64,000 nt of DNA, taken from contig NZ_JACXYY010000001.1 in assembly GCF_014779665.1 (NCBI RefSeq), forward strand, positions 310,001 to 374,000, given 5' to 3'. Both the position numbers and the translations under genes were made by a program. Below, piece by piece: positions 17,652 to 26,825 of this stretch. Position 1 is the first letter of the stretch. Every line of letters starts with the position of its first letter. The stretch comes from Nocardioides hwasunensis (GTDB taxonomy: Bacteria; Actinomycetota; Actinomycetes; Propionibacteriales; Nocardioidaceae). The notes under the pieces are model-generated. The model saw only the letters and a list, made by a program, of their open reading frames with translations, was not told the origin of the DNA and did no database searches.

Positions 17652-17663
17652 TAGGTTCGGACG
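17652..17663 (+). promoter_or_regulatory. Leaderless promoter -10 of the M1 peptidase gene
   Basis: TAGGTT (17652-17657) lies 6 nt before GTG 17664. No Shine-Dalgarno sequence is present. Confidence 0.55.
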
Positions 17664-19094
17664 GTGACCACACGCTCCCTGCCCCGGACCCTGCTCTCCG
17701 TCGCCGCGTCCGCCACGCTGCTGGCCGGACTCGCCGGTGCGCCCGCCACGGCCGCCGCTGTGCCGGTCGACGGTGCTGCGGGGATCGGCGACCCCTACTG
17801 GCCGCTCGACGGCAACGGCGGCATCGACGTGTCGACCTACAAGGTCGACGTGCGCTACGGGCTGGCGACCAAGCGGCTGCGTGGCACCACCACCGTGAAG
17901 CTCACCGCGACCGAGGACCTCGCGAGCTTCTCCCTCGACTTCCTGCTCGACGTCTCGAAGGTCACCGTCGGCGGCAAGAAGGCCGCCTTCACGAAGACCG
18001 ACGGTGGCCACGAGCTGCGGATCACCCCCACCCAGCCCCTCGCCGCGGGGTCGAAGCACTCCGTCGTGGTGACCTACGACGACCACCCCGACCGGCACTC
18101 CTACGCGGGTGAGAAGAACTGGCTGGCGAGCCGGACCGAGGTCGTCGCGATGAACGAGCCCCACATGGCGCCGTGGTGGTTCCCGGCCAACGACCACCCG
18201 CTCGACAAGGCCGTCGTCGACGTCAAGGTCACCGTGCCCCAGGGGCGCGAGGTCATCGCCAACGGCAAGCTCAAGGGCCGCACGACCGGCAAGAGGTCGA
18301 CCACCTGGCACTGGCGCGCCGACGAGCCCATGGCGCCCTACCTCGCGTTCTTCGCCGCCGGCGACTACACGATCGCGAAGGGCAAGCACCGCGGGCTGCC
18401 GTGGCTGGTCGCGGTCTCCGACGGCCTCGCCCCGGCCGACCGGGCCGCGAGCATGAAGCTGATGAAGAAGACGCCCCAGGTCGTCAGCTGGCTCGAGAAG
18501 GACCTCGGCGACTACCCGTTCTCGGTCGTCGGCGGGCTGACGACCGGCCTCAACCCCGGGTTCGCGCTGGAGAACCAGACCCGCCCGACCTACCCGGCGG
18601 TCGGCAGCAGCAACACCAGCCTCGTGGTGCACGAGCTGGCCCACCAGTGGTTCGGCGACGACGTCGCGGTGCACCACTGGAGCGACGTCTGGCTCAACGA
18701 GGGCTTCGCCACCTTCATGGAGTGGCGCTGGAACGAGACCCACGGAGGGCGCTCGGCCGACCGGATCCTGCGCAGCTACTACGACAACACCGACGCGGCC
18801 TCGGACTTCTGGAAGGTCGTGGTGAGCGACCCGGGTGCGGACAAGGTGTTCGACTCCGCGGTCTACGGCCGCGGCGGCATGGCGCTCCAGGCTCTGCGGA
18901 ACCGCCTCGGGGACGAGGTCTTCTGGAAGGTCGTGCGCACCTGGCTCGAGGAGCAGAAGGGTGGCAACGGTGCGACCGACGAGTTCGAGGCCACGGCCGC
19001 GCGCGTCAGCGGTCAGGACCTCACCGCCTTCTTCGAGGCCTGGCTGCGCACTCCGGCCAAGCCCGCGGCCACCGCCGACAACGGTCTCGGCTGA
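17664..19094 (+). CDS. Secreted M1-family metallopeptidase
   Basis: Exported zinc aminopeptidase-like enzyme, 476 aa. A signal peptide (about 1-32, ending ATAAA) precedes an M1 N-terminal beta domain and the catalytic domain. Zinc ligands are H323, H327 and E346 in HELAHQWFG and WLNEGFATFME, with E324 as general base. The exopeptidase motif reads GFALENQTR in place of GAMEN, a usual variant in this secreted actinobacterial group. The C-terminal ERAP-like domain is absent, also normal for this short group. It is divergent from the RIO kinase gene. Confidence 0.92.
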   Translation: MTTRSLPRTLLSVAASATLLAGLAGAPATAAAVPVDGAAGIGDPYWPLDGNGGIDVSTYKVDVRYGLATKRLRGTTTVKLTATEDLASFSLDFLLDVSKVTVGGKKAAFTKTDGGHELRITPTQPLAAGSKHSVVVTYDDHPDRHSYAGEKNWLASRTEVVAMNEPHMAPWWFPANDHPLDKAVVDVKVTVPQGREVIANGKLKGRTTGKRSTTWHWRADEPMAPYLAFFAAGDYTIAKGKHRGLPWLVAVSDGLAPADRAASMKLMKKTPQVVSWLEKDLGDYPFSVVGGLTTGLNPGFALENQTRPTYPAVGSSNTSLVVHELAHQWFGDDVAVHHWSDVWLNEGFATFMEWRWNETHGGRSADRILRSYYDNTDAASDFWKVVVSDPGADKVFDSAVYGRGGMALQALRNRLGDEVFWKVVRTWLEEQKGGNGATDEFEATAARVSGQDLTAFFEAWLRTPAKPAATADNGLG

Positions 19095-19103
19095 GCCGAG
19101 CCG

Positions 19104-19700
19104 ATGACGGACATCGCCTGGTTCAGGGCGCCCGCCGGCGACGACCCGGGCACCCTCAACGCCTGCTACAACGCCCTCGACGTCCACGTCATCCGTGGCC
19201 GCTCCGACGACGTCGCGCTCTCGGTCGGCGGCAGCGACCTCACCTTCGCGCGCCTGCTCACCGAGGTGGCGGCCTGCGCCGGGGTGCTGCGCGCCTTCGG
19301 TGTCGAGACCGGCGACCAGGTCGCCCTCGGCGCGGTCTCGCGCGAGACCGGCGTCCTGGTGGTGCTCGCGGCCGCCCGGGTCGGCGCCGTGGTGCAGTAC
19401 GACGACTCGCCCGGCGCCGAAGGCAAGGTCGTGGTCCGCGCCGGCGGTGGTGAGGTGGTCTTCGCCGCCGGTGGCGACGAGATCCCGTGGGACGTCGCGA
19501 TGCGGGCGGGGCGCACCGACCCGGCGGGCTGCGCCGACGTCCGCGGTGACGCGGTCCTGGCCCGGCACGGCAGTGACGAGCTCACGGTCCTGGCCGCGCT
19601 CGGCGCCTCCGACGTCCCGACGCCGCCGACGCCTCCGGGCGCCACGCTGCTCGAGGTCGCCGGCCTGCAGATCTGGTCGTTCGAGCCGCCCGGCGCCTAG
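19104..19700 (+). CDS. Truncated AMP-binding (acyl-CoA synthetase-like) protein
   Basis: A 198-aa protein that resembles only the N-terminal part of acetyl- or propionyl-CoA synthetases: GTLNACYNALDVHVIRGR, then LTFARLLTEVAACAGVLRAFGVETGDQVALG. The family's ATP-binding P-loop (SGTTGxPK), the adenylation motifs and the catalytic C-terminal lysine domain are all missing, so ligase activity is not expected. The frame ends cleanly at TAG and I see no continuation downstream. It begins 9 nt after the M1 gene and overlaps the convergent TPR gene by 4 nt. It may be a regulatory remnant or a repurposed substrate-binding module. Confidence 0.7.
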   Translation: MTDIAWFRAPAGDDPGTLNACYNALDVHVIRGRSDDVALSVGGSDLTFARLLTEVAACAGVLRAFGVETGDQVALGAVSRETGVLVVLAAARVGAVVQYDDSPGAEGKVVVRAGGGEVVFAAGGDEIPWDVAMRAGRTDPAGCADVRGDAVLARHGSDELTVLAALGASDVPTPPTPPGATLLEVAGLQIWSFEPPGA

Positions 19701-20758
19701 CCGCGACGATGCCGTCGCCGCTGCACCAGGTGGGCGACCAAGAGGACGGCGGCCAGCACGAACGCCAGTCGCAGCAGCACCCCGGCCGCCTGCTCGGTGA
19801 CCGCGGCGAGCGACGTCGGGGCGAACGCGGTGGCGACCACGCACGCGGCGAAGGCGAGCATCGCGAGGGCGATGAGGCGCACCGGCAGGGCGACCCGCGC
19901 CAGCACTCCGCGCGCCCAGAAGCGCAGGCCGCGTGGCACCTGGCGGGAGAACCACGCGACCATCAGGCCGGCCAGCCCGGCGTACACCGCGCCGGTCACC
20001 GCGCGCGACCACCAGGGCGCGTCGAGGGCGACCTGGAGCCGCAGCACCGAGAGGGCCACGAGCGTCGGCCAGACCAGCCGCATCGCGAACCGCACCAGGA
20101 GGGTGTCGAGGTTGCGGTGCACGACCGGCTCCTGCGGGATCGCCCCGGCCGCCGCGCTCAGGTGGCGTCCCGTGCGTCCGATCCGGAGACCCCGGTCGAG
20201 GTCGATCTTGGCGAGGTTGTTGTGGAGGTAGGGGTCGTGCGGGTTGATCCGGAGACCCTCCCGCAGCACCTTGCGACCCTCCCGGCGTCGCCCGAGACCG
20301 GCCAGGGCGAGTCCGAGCACGCTGTAGGCCGGTGTGGCACCCGGCTCGAGCTCGATCGCCCGGGCGGCCGCGTCGTGCGCCTCCTGGTGACGGGGCGGGC
20401 TCGAGCTCAGGAGCGCCCAGCCGAGCGCGTGGTGGCAGGCCGGCTCGTGCGGCTCGAGGGCGACTGCGCTCCCTGCGACCGCGACCGCGTCGTCGGCCCG
20501 CCCGTCACCGACCAGCGCCCACGCCAGCGCGACGTAGGCGTCGGCGAGGTCGGGGTCGGCGGCGACGGCGGAGCGGCCGGCCCCGACCGCCTCGTCGAAA
20601 CGTCGCTGTCCGTCGAGGGCACGCGTCAGCACCACGAACGCCGGCGCCGACGTCGGATCCGCGGCGAGCGCCTCCAGGGCCGCGTGCTCGGCGTCGGCGG
20701 GCCGACCGAGCTCGAGCAGCGCGGACGCGCGCTCGAGGAGGTGGTCGACGTCGCTCAT
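19697..20758 (-). CDS. TPR-membrane protein, second paralogue
   Basis: A 353-aa protein with about five tetratricopeptide-like repeats (residues 1-195; for example AAFVV-type helices and NPHDPYLHNNLAKIDLDRG) and a C-terminal membrane region with about four helices (205-340). The phrase DAPWWSRAVTGAVY in the membrane part closely matches EAPWWTRALSGAAY in the protein at 22018-23091, so the two are paralogues. The tail is very basic (QRRRHRRG), which predicts a cytoplasmic C-terminus. It starts 15 nt after the AAA+ ATPase gene and is probably cotranscribed with it. Function unknown; see the findings. Confidence 0.8.
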   Translation of the reverse strand: MSDVDHLLERASALLELGRPADAEHAALEALAADPTSAPAFVVLTRALDGQRRFDEAVGAGRSAVAADPDLADAYVALAWALVGDGRADDAVAVAGSAVALEPHEPACHHALGWALLSSSPPRHQEAHDAAARAIELEPGATPAYSVLGLALAGLGRRREGRKVLREGLRINPHDPYLHNNLAKIDLDRGLRIGRTGRHLSAAAGAIPQEPVVHRNLDTLLVRFAMRLVWPTLVALSVLRLQVALDAPWWSRAVTGAVYAGLAGLMVAWFSRQVPRGLRFWARGVLARVALPVRLIALAMLAFAACVVATAFAPTSLAAVTEQAAGVLLRLAFVLAAVLLVAHLVQRRRHRRG

Positions 20759-20773
20759 CGCAGGCGGGTCAGG

Positions 20774-21997
20774 TCAGCGCCGCTTGCGCAGCCACGTGGC
20801 GAGGTCGTCGTACTCGCCCGAGGCGTTGGCATAGAGCGCGACGTTGCGCGCGGTCTCCATCCAGGGGCCGATCGACGGCCGGAGCTCGGCCAGGGCGGCG
20901 TCGAAGTCGGTCATCCCGATCATCCGCACCTGTCCTGAGCCGACCGAGTCCATCAGGGCGTTCTCCGAGGCGGACTCGCAGAGGTGGGCGAGGTCGGCAC
21001 CGCTGAAGCCGTCCGTGGCCTTGGCGAGCCTGCGGGTGTCGATGCGCTCCACGGGCCGGCCGCGCAGGTGCGTGCGCAGCACCGCCTCACGGGCGTCGCG
21101 GTCAGGTGGCAGCACGAGGAGGGTCCGGTCGAGCCGCCCGGGCCGGCGCAGCGCGGGATCGACGTCCCACGGGTGGTTGGTCGCGGCCAGCACGAAGACG
21201 CCCTCGTTGTCCGACCCCACGCCGTCGAGCTCGGTGAGCAGCTGGTTGACCGTGGTGCGGGCGCCGGAGCTCCGGTTGAGCGACCTCTTGCCGCCGATGG
21301 CGTCGAGCTCGTCGAGGAACAGCACGCACGGTGCCGAGCTGCGTGCGACCTCGAAGAGCTCCTTGACGTTGCGCTCGCTCTGGCCGATGTACATGTCGAG
21401 GACGTCGGCCAGCGAGACGTGCAGGAACGAGGCGCCGAGCTCGCCCGCCACGGCCTTGGCCAGGAAGGTCTTGCCGCACCCGGGCGGGCCGTAGAGGAGC
21501 AGCCCGCCGCGCAGGGACTTGCCGTAGAGCGCGCGGAGCTCGGGGTTGCGCAGGGGTGCGAGGAAGCTCGCCTCGAGTCGCTTCTTCACCTCCGTCAGCC
21601 CGCCGACGTCAGCGAGGCGGACGCCGACCTGCTCGACGTCGTACGGCGCCGGGCCGGGGTCCTCGGTCGTGCCGTCGACGAACATCGGGCCCACCCGCTC
21701 CCCGAGGTCGGACTCGGCGGCGTGCCAGTCGAACCCGGAGGACGGCTCGGACGGCTCGGCCGCAGGTGTCGGGGCGGAGGGAGGGGCCGGAGCCGGCGAC
21801 GTCCCCATCGCCCGAGCCATCAGCTCGCGCGCCTCGACCGAGGTCGGCTCGGCGGCGAGTGCGGTCGCCACGTGCTCGATCGCCTCCGGCCCGCGACCGG
21901 CCTCGACGAGCAGGCTCGCCAGGTGCAGCCGGAGGGTCAGGTCGGCCGGTGCCGAGGTGACGGCGGCGGTGAGGCTCTCGATCAGTCGGTCGTCCAC
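20774..21997 (-). CDS. AAA+ ATPase of the Cdc48/FtsH-like class with a TPR-like N-terminus
   Basis: A 407-aa protein. Residues 1-65 form a helical TPR-like pair, 66-90 a Pro/Ala linker, and 125-370 one AAA+ module. Walker A is GPPGCGKT (170-177), Walker B LFLDE (226-230), sensor 1 N274, and the Arg-finger segment RRPGRLDR (284-291). Gly-Gly at 132 in LADVGGLTEVKK is the usual start of the Cdc48/spastin-type module. There is no protease or membrane domain. It lies between two TPR-membrane paralogues, which suggests an unfoldase or remodeller recruited to the membrane through TPR contacts. GTG 21997 has a leaderless -10. Confidence 0.87.
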   Translation of the reverse strand: MDDRLIESLTAAVTSAPADLTLRLHLASLLVEAGRGPEAIEHVATALAAEPTSVEARELMARAMGTSPAPAPPSAPTPAAEPSEPSSGFDWHAAESDLGERVGPMFVDGTTEDPGPAPYDVEQVGVRLADVGGLTEVKKRLEASFLAPLRNPELRALYGKSLRGGLLLYGPPGCGKTFLAKAVAGELGASFLHVSLADVLDMYIGQSERNVKELFEVARSSAPCVLFLDELDAIGGKRSLNRSSGARTTVNQLLTELDGVGSDNEGVFVLAATNHPWDVDPALRRPGRLDRTLLVLPPDRDAREAVLRTHLRGRPVERIDTRRLAKATDGFSGADLAHLCESASENALMDSVGSGQVRMIGMTDFDAALAELRPSIGPWMETARNVALYANASGEYDDLATWLRKRR

Positions 21998-22009
21998 ACC
22001 GCCAGCCTA
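21998..22009 (-). promoter_or_regulatory. Leaderless promoter -10 of the AAA+ ATPase gene
   Basis: On the minus strand TAGGCT (22009-22004) is followed by 6 nt and GTG 21997. It sits in the 20-nt gap after the first TPR gene, so the ATPase can be expressed separately. Confidence 0.5.
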
Positions 22010-22017
22010 GAGAGGGG

Positions 22018-23091
22018 TCATCGGCCGCGCACGAGGTTGACCAGTGCCATCCCGATCCAGCCGAGGACGCACACCAGCCCCAGCACTCGCAGCACGGTCG
22101 CTAGCACGATCCCTGCCGCCGCGGCGACCGGATGGGGCGCGAAGGCCAGGAGCAGCACTCCGAGCGAGAGCAGCGCGAGGAGCCCGACGAGGTACTTCCC
22201 ACGCCACTGGGTGCGGCTCCACATGCCGCGGCCCCACTGACCCACCCCGGGTGGCAGCAGGTCGCGCACACCGCGGACGAGCACCGCGACCACGACGACG
22301 TACGCCGCTCCGCTGAGCGCGCGGGTCCACCACGGCGCCTCGTTGACCAGCAGCGCGCCGAGGACGATCGCCGCACCGAGGAGGGAGAGGACGACGCGGC
22401 GACCCAGGACCAGCACGACGACGTCGAGGTTGTCGTGCAGCCGCCTGTCCTGCGGGTCGTTGCCGACGGCCGCGCGCAGCAGGCCGGCGGCGCGGCGCAG
22501 CCTTCCGGAGTCGATCTCGGTGGCGGCGAGGTTGTTCTGCGCCAGCGTGTGGACCGGGTCGATCGCGAGGGCGTTGCGGAACGCCAGCTGCGCGGCCGGT
22601 CGGTTGCCCAGCGCGTCGAGGCAGATGCCGACCAGGTTGTGCACGTCGGGGTCGTGCGGCGCGAGGTCGACGGCGCGCAGCGCGGCCTCGTAGGCGTCAC
22701 GCACCCGCGGCCTGGGCTGGGCGAGGAGGGCGCGCGCGTGCTGGTAGTGCGAGGCGTGGTCGTGCGGCGCGAGGCGGAGCCCGCTCTCGGCGGCGGCCAG
22801 TGCGGCGGGTCCGTCGTGGCGCTCGCAGAGGACGTCGACGAGCACGTGGTGAGCGCCGGGGTGCTCGGGGCCCATCGCCAGCGCGCTCCGCACGACCTCC
22901 TCCGCCTCATCCTGGCGGTCCAGGTGGTTGAGCGCGCGGCCCAGGCCCAGCAGTGCCGGCACCGACCCGGGGTCGCGGGAGAGCACGTCGCGGAACGCGG
23001 CCTCGGCCTCGGCGTGGCGGCGCAGGTCCAGCAACGACTCCGCACGGGCCAGCGCCCGCCAGTCCGCCCCGCCACCGTCCACGGCGCCCAT
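22018..23091 (-). CDS. TPR-membrane protein, first paralogue
   Basis: A 357-aa protein with TPR-like repeats through residues 10-210 (for example ALLGLGRALNHLDRQDEAEEVV and HNLVGICLDALGNRPAAQLAF) and about four or five membrane helices (225-355). The membrane region shares EAPWWTRALSGAAY with its paralogue at 19697-20758, and the TPR-membrane junction LHDNLDVVV matches VHRNLDTLL. No enzyme motif is seen. ATG 23091 lies only 17 nt from the divergent dxr start and has a CAGTTT hexamer 6 nt upstream, so the mRNA is probably leaderless. It is first in the set with the AAA+ ATPase. Confidence 0.8.
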   Translation of the reverse strand: MGAVDGGGADWRALARAESLLDLRRHAEAEAAFRDVLSRDPGSVPALLGLGRALNHLDRQDEAEEVVRSALAMGPEHPGAHHVLVDVLCERHDGPAALAAAESGLRLAPHDHASHYQHARALLAQPRPRVRDAYEAALRAVDLAPHDPDVHNLVGICLDALGNRPAAQLAFRNALAIDPVHTLAQNNLAATEIDSGRLRRAAGLLRAAVGNDPQDRRLHDNLDVVVLVLGRRVVLSLLGAAIVLGALLVNEAPWWTRALSGAAYVVVVAVLVRGVRDLLPPGVGQWGRGMWSRTQWRGKYLVGLLALLSLGVLLLAFAPHPVAAAAGIVLATVLRVLGLVCVLGWIGMALVNLVRGR

Positions 23092-23108
23092 CCTGACAAA
23101 CTGGACCG
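23092..23108. promoter_or_regulatory. 17-nt divergent promoter shared by dxr and the TPR gene
   Basis: The two start codons face away from each other across 17 nt. On plus, CAAACT (23097-23102) is 6 nt before GTG 23109. On minus, CAGTTT (23103-23098) is 6 nt before ATG 23091. The two hexamers overlap almost completely, so one AT-rich core may serve both directions and both mRNAs would be leaderless. Confidence 0.5.
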
Positions 23109-24203
23109 GTGACCGTCCGCGACATCGTGATCCTCGGCTCGACCGGCTCCATCGGGACCCAGGCCCTCGAGCTCGTCCGCGCCAACCCCGACCGCTTCCG
23201 GGTGGTCGGGCTCACCGCCGGCGGGTCGAACCGCGAGCTGTTCGAGGCACAGGTCGCCGAGTTCGCGCCGGCGTACTCCGGGCTCGGCGAGGACGCCTCG
23301 ACCGAGGCCGCCGGTCGCGAGTGCGACGTCGTCCTCAACGGCATCACCGGGGCGGTGGGCCTTCGACCCACGCTGGCCGCCCTCGACGCCGGCAACACGC
23401 TGGCGCTGGCCAACAAGGAGTCACTGATCATGGGCGGCGCGCTGGTCACCGGCCGTGCGAAGCCCGGCCAGGTCGTGCCGGTCGACTCCGAGCACTCGGC
23501 GCTGGCCCAGTGCCTGCGCGCCGGGTCGCGCGGGGAGGTGCGCCGGCTCGTGCTCACCGCGTCCGGCGGACCCTTCCGCGGCCGCACCCGCGACGACCTC
23601 GCCGACGTGAGCGTCGAGGAGGCCCTCCAGCACCCGACCTGGTCGATGGGTCCGGTCATCACCATCAACTCCGCCACCCTGGTCAACAAGGGCCTCGAGG
23701 TCATCGAGGCACACCTGCTCTTCGACATCCCCTTCGACCGGATCGACGTCGTGGTCCACCCGACCAGCGACGTCCACTCGATGGTCGAGTTCACCGACGG
23801 CTCGACCATCCTCCAGGCCAGCCCGCCCACGATGATGATCCCGATCGCCCTCGGTCTGGCGTGGCCCGAGCGGGTCCCGGAGGCGGCGCCGGCCTACGAC
23901 TGGACGCAGGCGCGCAGCTGGGACTTCCTCCCTCTCGACGACGAGGCCTTCCCGGCCGTGCAGCTGGCCCGCGCGGCGGGGGAGCGGGGCGCCACCGCGC
24001 CGGCGGTCTACAACGCCGCCAACGAGGAGTGCGTCGAGGCGTTCCGCACCGGACGCCTGCGCTTCGTCGACATCATTCCCACAGTTGCCGCGGTCCTTGC
24101 CGACCACGACGTACGCTCGTCTGAGCACCTGACAGTGGACGACGTCCTCGCGGCCGACGCGTGGGCCCGCGACGAGGTCGCCACACGTCTCCAGACTGTC
24201 TGA
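23109..24203 (+). CDS. dxr: 1-deoxy-D-xylulose-5-phosphate reductoisomerase
   Basis: Second enzyme of the MEP isoprenoid pathway, converting DXP to MEP with NADPH. At 364 aa it has family length. The NADPH loop is [13 protein letters not shown], followed by [20 protein letters not shown] (metal site) and [10 protein letters not shown]. The segment [20 protein letters not shown] and the C-terminal [14 protein letters not shown] are also typical. The start is GTG 23109. It is followed by rseP and ispG, the conserved actinobacterial order. Confidence 0.96.
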   Translation: MTVRDIVILGSTGSIGTQALELVRANPDRFRVVGLTAGGSNRELFEAQVAEFAPAYSGLGEDASTEAAGRECDVVLNGITGAVGLRPTLAALDAGNTLALANKESLIMGGALVTGRAKPGQVVPVDSEHSALAQCLRAGSRGEVRRLVLTASGGPFRGRTRDDLADVSVEEALQHPTWSMGPVITINSATLVNKGLEVIEAHLLFDIPFDRIDVVVHPTSDVHSMVEFTDGSTILQASPPTMMIPIALGLAWPERVPEAAPAYDWTQARSWDFLPLDDEAFPAVQLARAAGERGATAPAVYNAANEECVEAFRTGRLRFVDIIPTVAAVLADHDVRSSEHLTVDDVLAADAWARDEVATRLQTV

Positions 24204-24226
24204 CCCTGCCCGACAAGGAACCCCTC

Positions 24227-25573
24227 GTGACCCCGATCCTCTACACCCTGGGTGTCGTCTCCTTCGTGGTGGCGATCCTGGTCTCCATCGGGCTGCACGA
24301 GTTCGGCCACCTCATCCCGGCCAAGAAGTTCGGGTGCAAGGTGCCGCAGTGGTTCATCGGCTTCGGGCCCACCGTGTGGAGCCGGCAGATCGGCGACACC
24401 GAGTACGGCGTCAAGGCGATCCCGCTCGGCGGCTACGTCAAGATCGTCGGGATGCTCCCACCGGGAGCGCAGGAGCTCGTCGAGGAGACGACGTACGACG
24501 AGGACGGCGAGGCGGTGCACAAGGTGCGCCGGTCCAACACCGGGATGTTCACCCAGCTCATCTCCGACGCGCGCGCCGCCGAGTGGGAGTACGTCAAGGA
24601 GCACGACACCGACCGGCTGTTCTACCGCCTCGCGTGGTGGAAGAAGGTGATCGTGATGGCGGGCGGGCCGATGGTCAACATCGCCATCGCCTTCTCCCTC
24701 TTCGTGCTGCTCTTCGCGACCTACGGCAACCCGCGCGACGAGGTCGTCGAGCCGACCGTCGCCGCCGTGCCCGCCTGCGTGATCCCCGTCGAGGAGCAGG
24801 GGCGCGCGTGCACCGCGGACGACCCGCCGACGCCGGCCAAGGAGGCCGGGATCCAGCCCGGCGACGAGATCCTCAGCTTCAACGGCACGCCGTTCACCGA
24901 CTGGGACAGCTTCCAGAAGGAGATCCGCGGCAACGCCGACGGCGACGCCGTCATCGAGGTGCGCCGCGACGGCCAGACCCTCACGCTGACCACCAACACG
25001 ACCGTCACGCTGCGCCAGACCTCGCTCGAGGACGACACGCTCACCGAGGTCGGCTTCCTCGGCGTGCAGCCCGACACCCACCTCGCGACCGGTGGGCCGA
25101 TCTACACCGCCATCCAGATGGGGACGATGACGGTCGAGACCGGCAAGGCACTCGCCCAGCTGCCGGTGAAGGTCTACGACGTCGGCCGCGCGATCGTCGG
25201 GCTCCAGGAGCGAGACCCCGAGAGCCCGGTCTCGATCGTCGGTGGTGGCCGGTTCGCCGGTGAAGCCGCCGCCAGCGACGCCTTCCCGATCACCGACAAG
25301 CTCGTCACGCTGCTCTTCCTCGTCGCGAGCTTCAACTTCTTCATCGGCATGTTCAACTTCGTGCCGCTCCTCCCGCTCGACGGCGGCCACATCGCCGGCG
25401 CCCTCTTCGAGGGCCTCAAGCGCGGCCTGGCCCGCCTCCGCGGACGCCCCGACCCCGGTCACGTCGACGTGGCCAAGCTGTTGCCGGTGGCCTACGTCGT
25501 GGGGCTCGCCATGCTGGTGATGGGGGTCATCCTGATCGTCGCCGACATCGTGGTGCCCCTGCGCCTGAGCTAG
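24227..25573 (+). CDS. rseP: Site-2 intramembrane zinc metalloprotease (RseP/Rip1)
   Basis: Cleaves anti-sigma factors or other membrane substrates within the bilayer. The 448-aa protein has the zinc motif HEFGH near residue 22 in the first helix, the second ligand site LLPLDGGH near the C-terminus, one PDZ domain (about 200-285, AGIQPGDEILSFNG) and about four membrane helices. GTG 24227 has AAGGAA 6 nt upstream. It lies between dxr and ispG as in mycobacteria. Two Cys residues in the region before the PDZ domain (PACVIPVEEQGRAC) could form a disulfide outside the membrane. Confidence 0.94.
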   Translation: MTPILYTLGVVSFVVAILVSIGLHEFGHLIPAKKFGCKVPQWFIGFGPTVWSRQIGDTEYGVKAIPLGGYVKIVGMLPPGAQELVEETTYDEDGEAVHKVRRSNTGMFTQLISDARAAEWEYVKEHDTDRLFYRLAWWKKVIVMAGGPMVNIAIAFSLFVLLFATYGNPRDEVVEPTVAAVPACVIPVEEQGRACTADDPPTPAKEAGIQPGDEILSFNGTPFTDWDSFQKEIRGNADGDAVIEVRRDGQTLTLTTNTTVTLRQTSLEDDTLTEVGFLGVQPDTHLATGGPIYTAIQMGTMTVETGKALAQLPVKVYDVGRAIVGLQERDPESPVSIVGGGRFAGEAAASDAFPITDKLVTLLFLVASFNFFIGMFNFVPLLPLDGGHIAGALFEGLKRGLARLRGRPDPGHVDVAKLLPVAYVVGLAMLVMGVILIVADIVVPLRLS

Positions 25574-25619
25574 GTCGGAGCGGAGTCCTGCCGAGTCGGC
25601 CCCGCGGGGTGTCGCCTCC

Positions 25620-25631
25620 TAGACTGGGAGC
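25620..25631 (+). promoter_or_regulatory. Leaderless promoter -10 of ispG
   Basis: TAGACT (25620-25625) is 6 nt before ATG 25632. There is no ribosome binding site. Confidence 0.5.
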
Positions 25632-26783
25632 ATGACTTCCGTCGGCCTGGGCATGCCCGCGCTCCCGCCCCCCGTCCTGGCTCCCCGTCGCAAGACCCGC
25701 CAGATCAAGGTCGGGTCCGTGGGCGTGGGCAGCGAGTCGCCGATCTCGGTGCAGTCGATGACCACGACGCTCACCTCGGACATCAACGCCACGCTCCAGC
25801 AGATCGCCGAGCTCACCGCATCGGGCTGCGACATCGTCCGGGTCGCGTGCCCCAGCCAGGACGACGCCGACGCGCTCCCGGCCATCGCGACCAAGTCGCA
25901 GATCCCGGTCATCGCCGACATCCACTTCCAGCCGAAGTACGTCTTCGCCGCGATCGACGCCGGCTGTGCGGCCGTCCGGGTCAACCCGGGCAACATCCGC
26001 AAGTTCGACGACCAGGTCAAGGAGATCGCCAAGGCCGCCAAGGACCGCGGCACCTCGATCCGGATCGGCGTCAACGCGGGCTCCCTCGACAAGCGCATCC
26101 TCGACAAGTACGGCAAGGCCACGCCCGAGGCGCTGGTCGAGTCCGCGGTGTGGGAGGCCAGCCTCTTCGAGGAGCACGACTTCCACGACTTCAAGATCTC
26201 GGTCAAGCACAACGACCCCGTCGTGATGGTGCGCGCCTACGAGCTGCTGGCCGAGGCCGGCGACTGGCCGCTGCACCTCGGCGTCACCGAGGCCGGCCCG
26301 GCGTTCCAGGGCACCATCAAGTCCTCCGTGGCCTTCGGCCACCTGCTCAGCCAGGGCATCGGCGACACGATCCGTGTCTCGCTCTCGGCCCCACCGGTCG
26401 AGGAGGTCAAGGTCGGCATCCAGATCCTGGAGTCGCTCAACCTCAAGCCGCGCCGTCTCGAGATCGTGTCCTGCCCCAGCTGTGGTCGTGCCCAGGTCGA
26501 CGTCTACACGCTCGCCGAGCAGGTCACCGCGGGCCTCGACGGCCTCGAGGTGCCGCTCCGCGTCGCCGTCATGGGCTGCGTCGTCAACGGTCCCGGCGAG
26601 GCCCGCGAGGCCGACCTCGGCGTCGCGTCGGGCAACGGCAAGGGACAGATCTTCGTCAAGGGCGAGGTCATCAAGACGGTCCCCGAGTCGCAGATCGTGG
26701 AGACCCTCATCGAGGAGGCCATGCGCATCGCCGAGGGCATGGAGCCGGTCGACGGCGCGGAGGCCACGGTCTCCGTCTCGTGA
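25632..26783 (+). CDS. ispG: 4-hydroxy-3-methylbut-2-enyl diphosphate synthase (GcpE)
   Basis: [4Fe-4S] enzyme of the MEP pathway that converts MEcPP to HMBPP. The 383-aa single-chain bacterial form starts [15 protein letters not shown] and has SVQSMTTT and [10 protein letters not shown] in the TIM barrel. The C-terminal cluster ligands lie in [11 protein letters not shown] and [14 protein letters not shown]. It follows rseP by 58 nt and has its own leaderless promoter. With dxr it gives two MEP pathway steps in this block. Confidence 0.96.
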   Translation: MTSVGLGMPALPPPVLAPRRKTRQIKVGSVGVGSESPISVQSMTTTLTSDINATLQQIAELTASGCDIVRVACPSQDDADALPAIATKSQIPVIADIHFQPKYVFAAIDAGCAAVRVNPGNIRKFDDQVKEIAKAAKDRGTSIRIGVNAGSLDKRILDKYGKATPEALVESAVWEASLFEEHDFHDFKISVKHNDPVVMVRAYELLAEAGDWPLHLGVTEAGPAFQGTIKSSVAFGHLLSQGIGDTIRVSLSAPPVEEVKVGIQILESLNLKPRRLEIVSCPSCGRAQVDVYTLAEQVTAGLDGLEVPLRVAVMGCVVNGPGEAREADLGVASGNGKGQIFVKGEVIKTVPESQIVETLIEEAMRIAEGMEPVDGAEATVSVS

Positions 26784-26813
26784 CGACGGTGTCGTGCCGA
26801 CCGGGTGCGTGAG

Positions 26814-26825
26814 TAGGCTCCGAGC
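26814..26825 (+). promoter_or_regulatory. Leaderless promoter -10 of the GNAT gene
   Basis: TAGGCT (26814-26819) is 6 nt before GTG 26826. It is the same hexamer and spacing as xerC and ribF. Confidence 0.5.
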
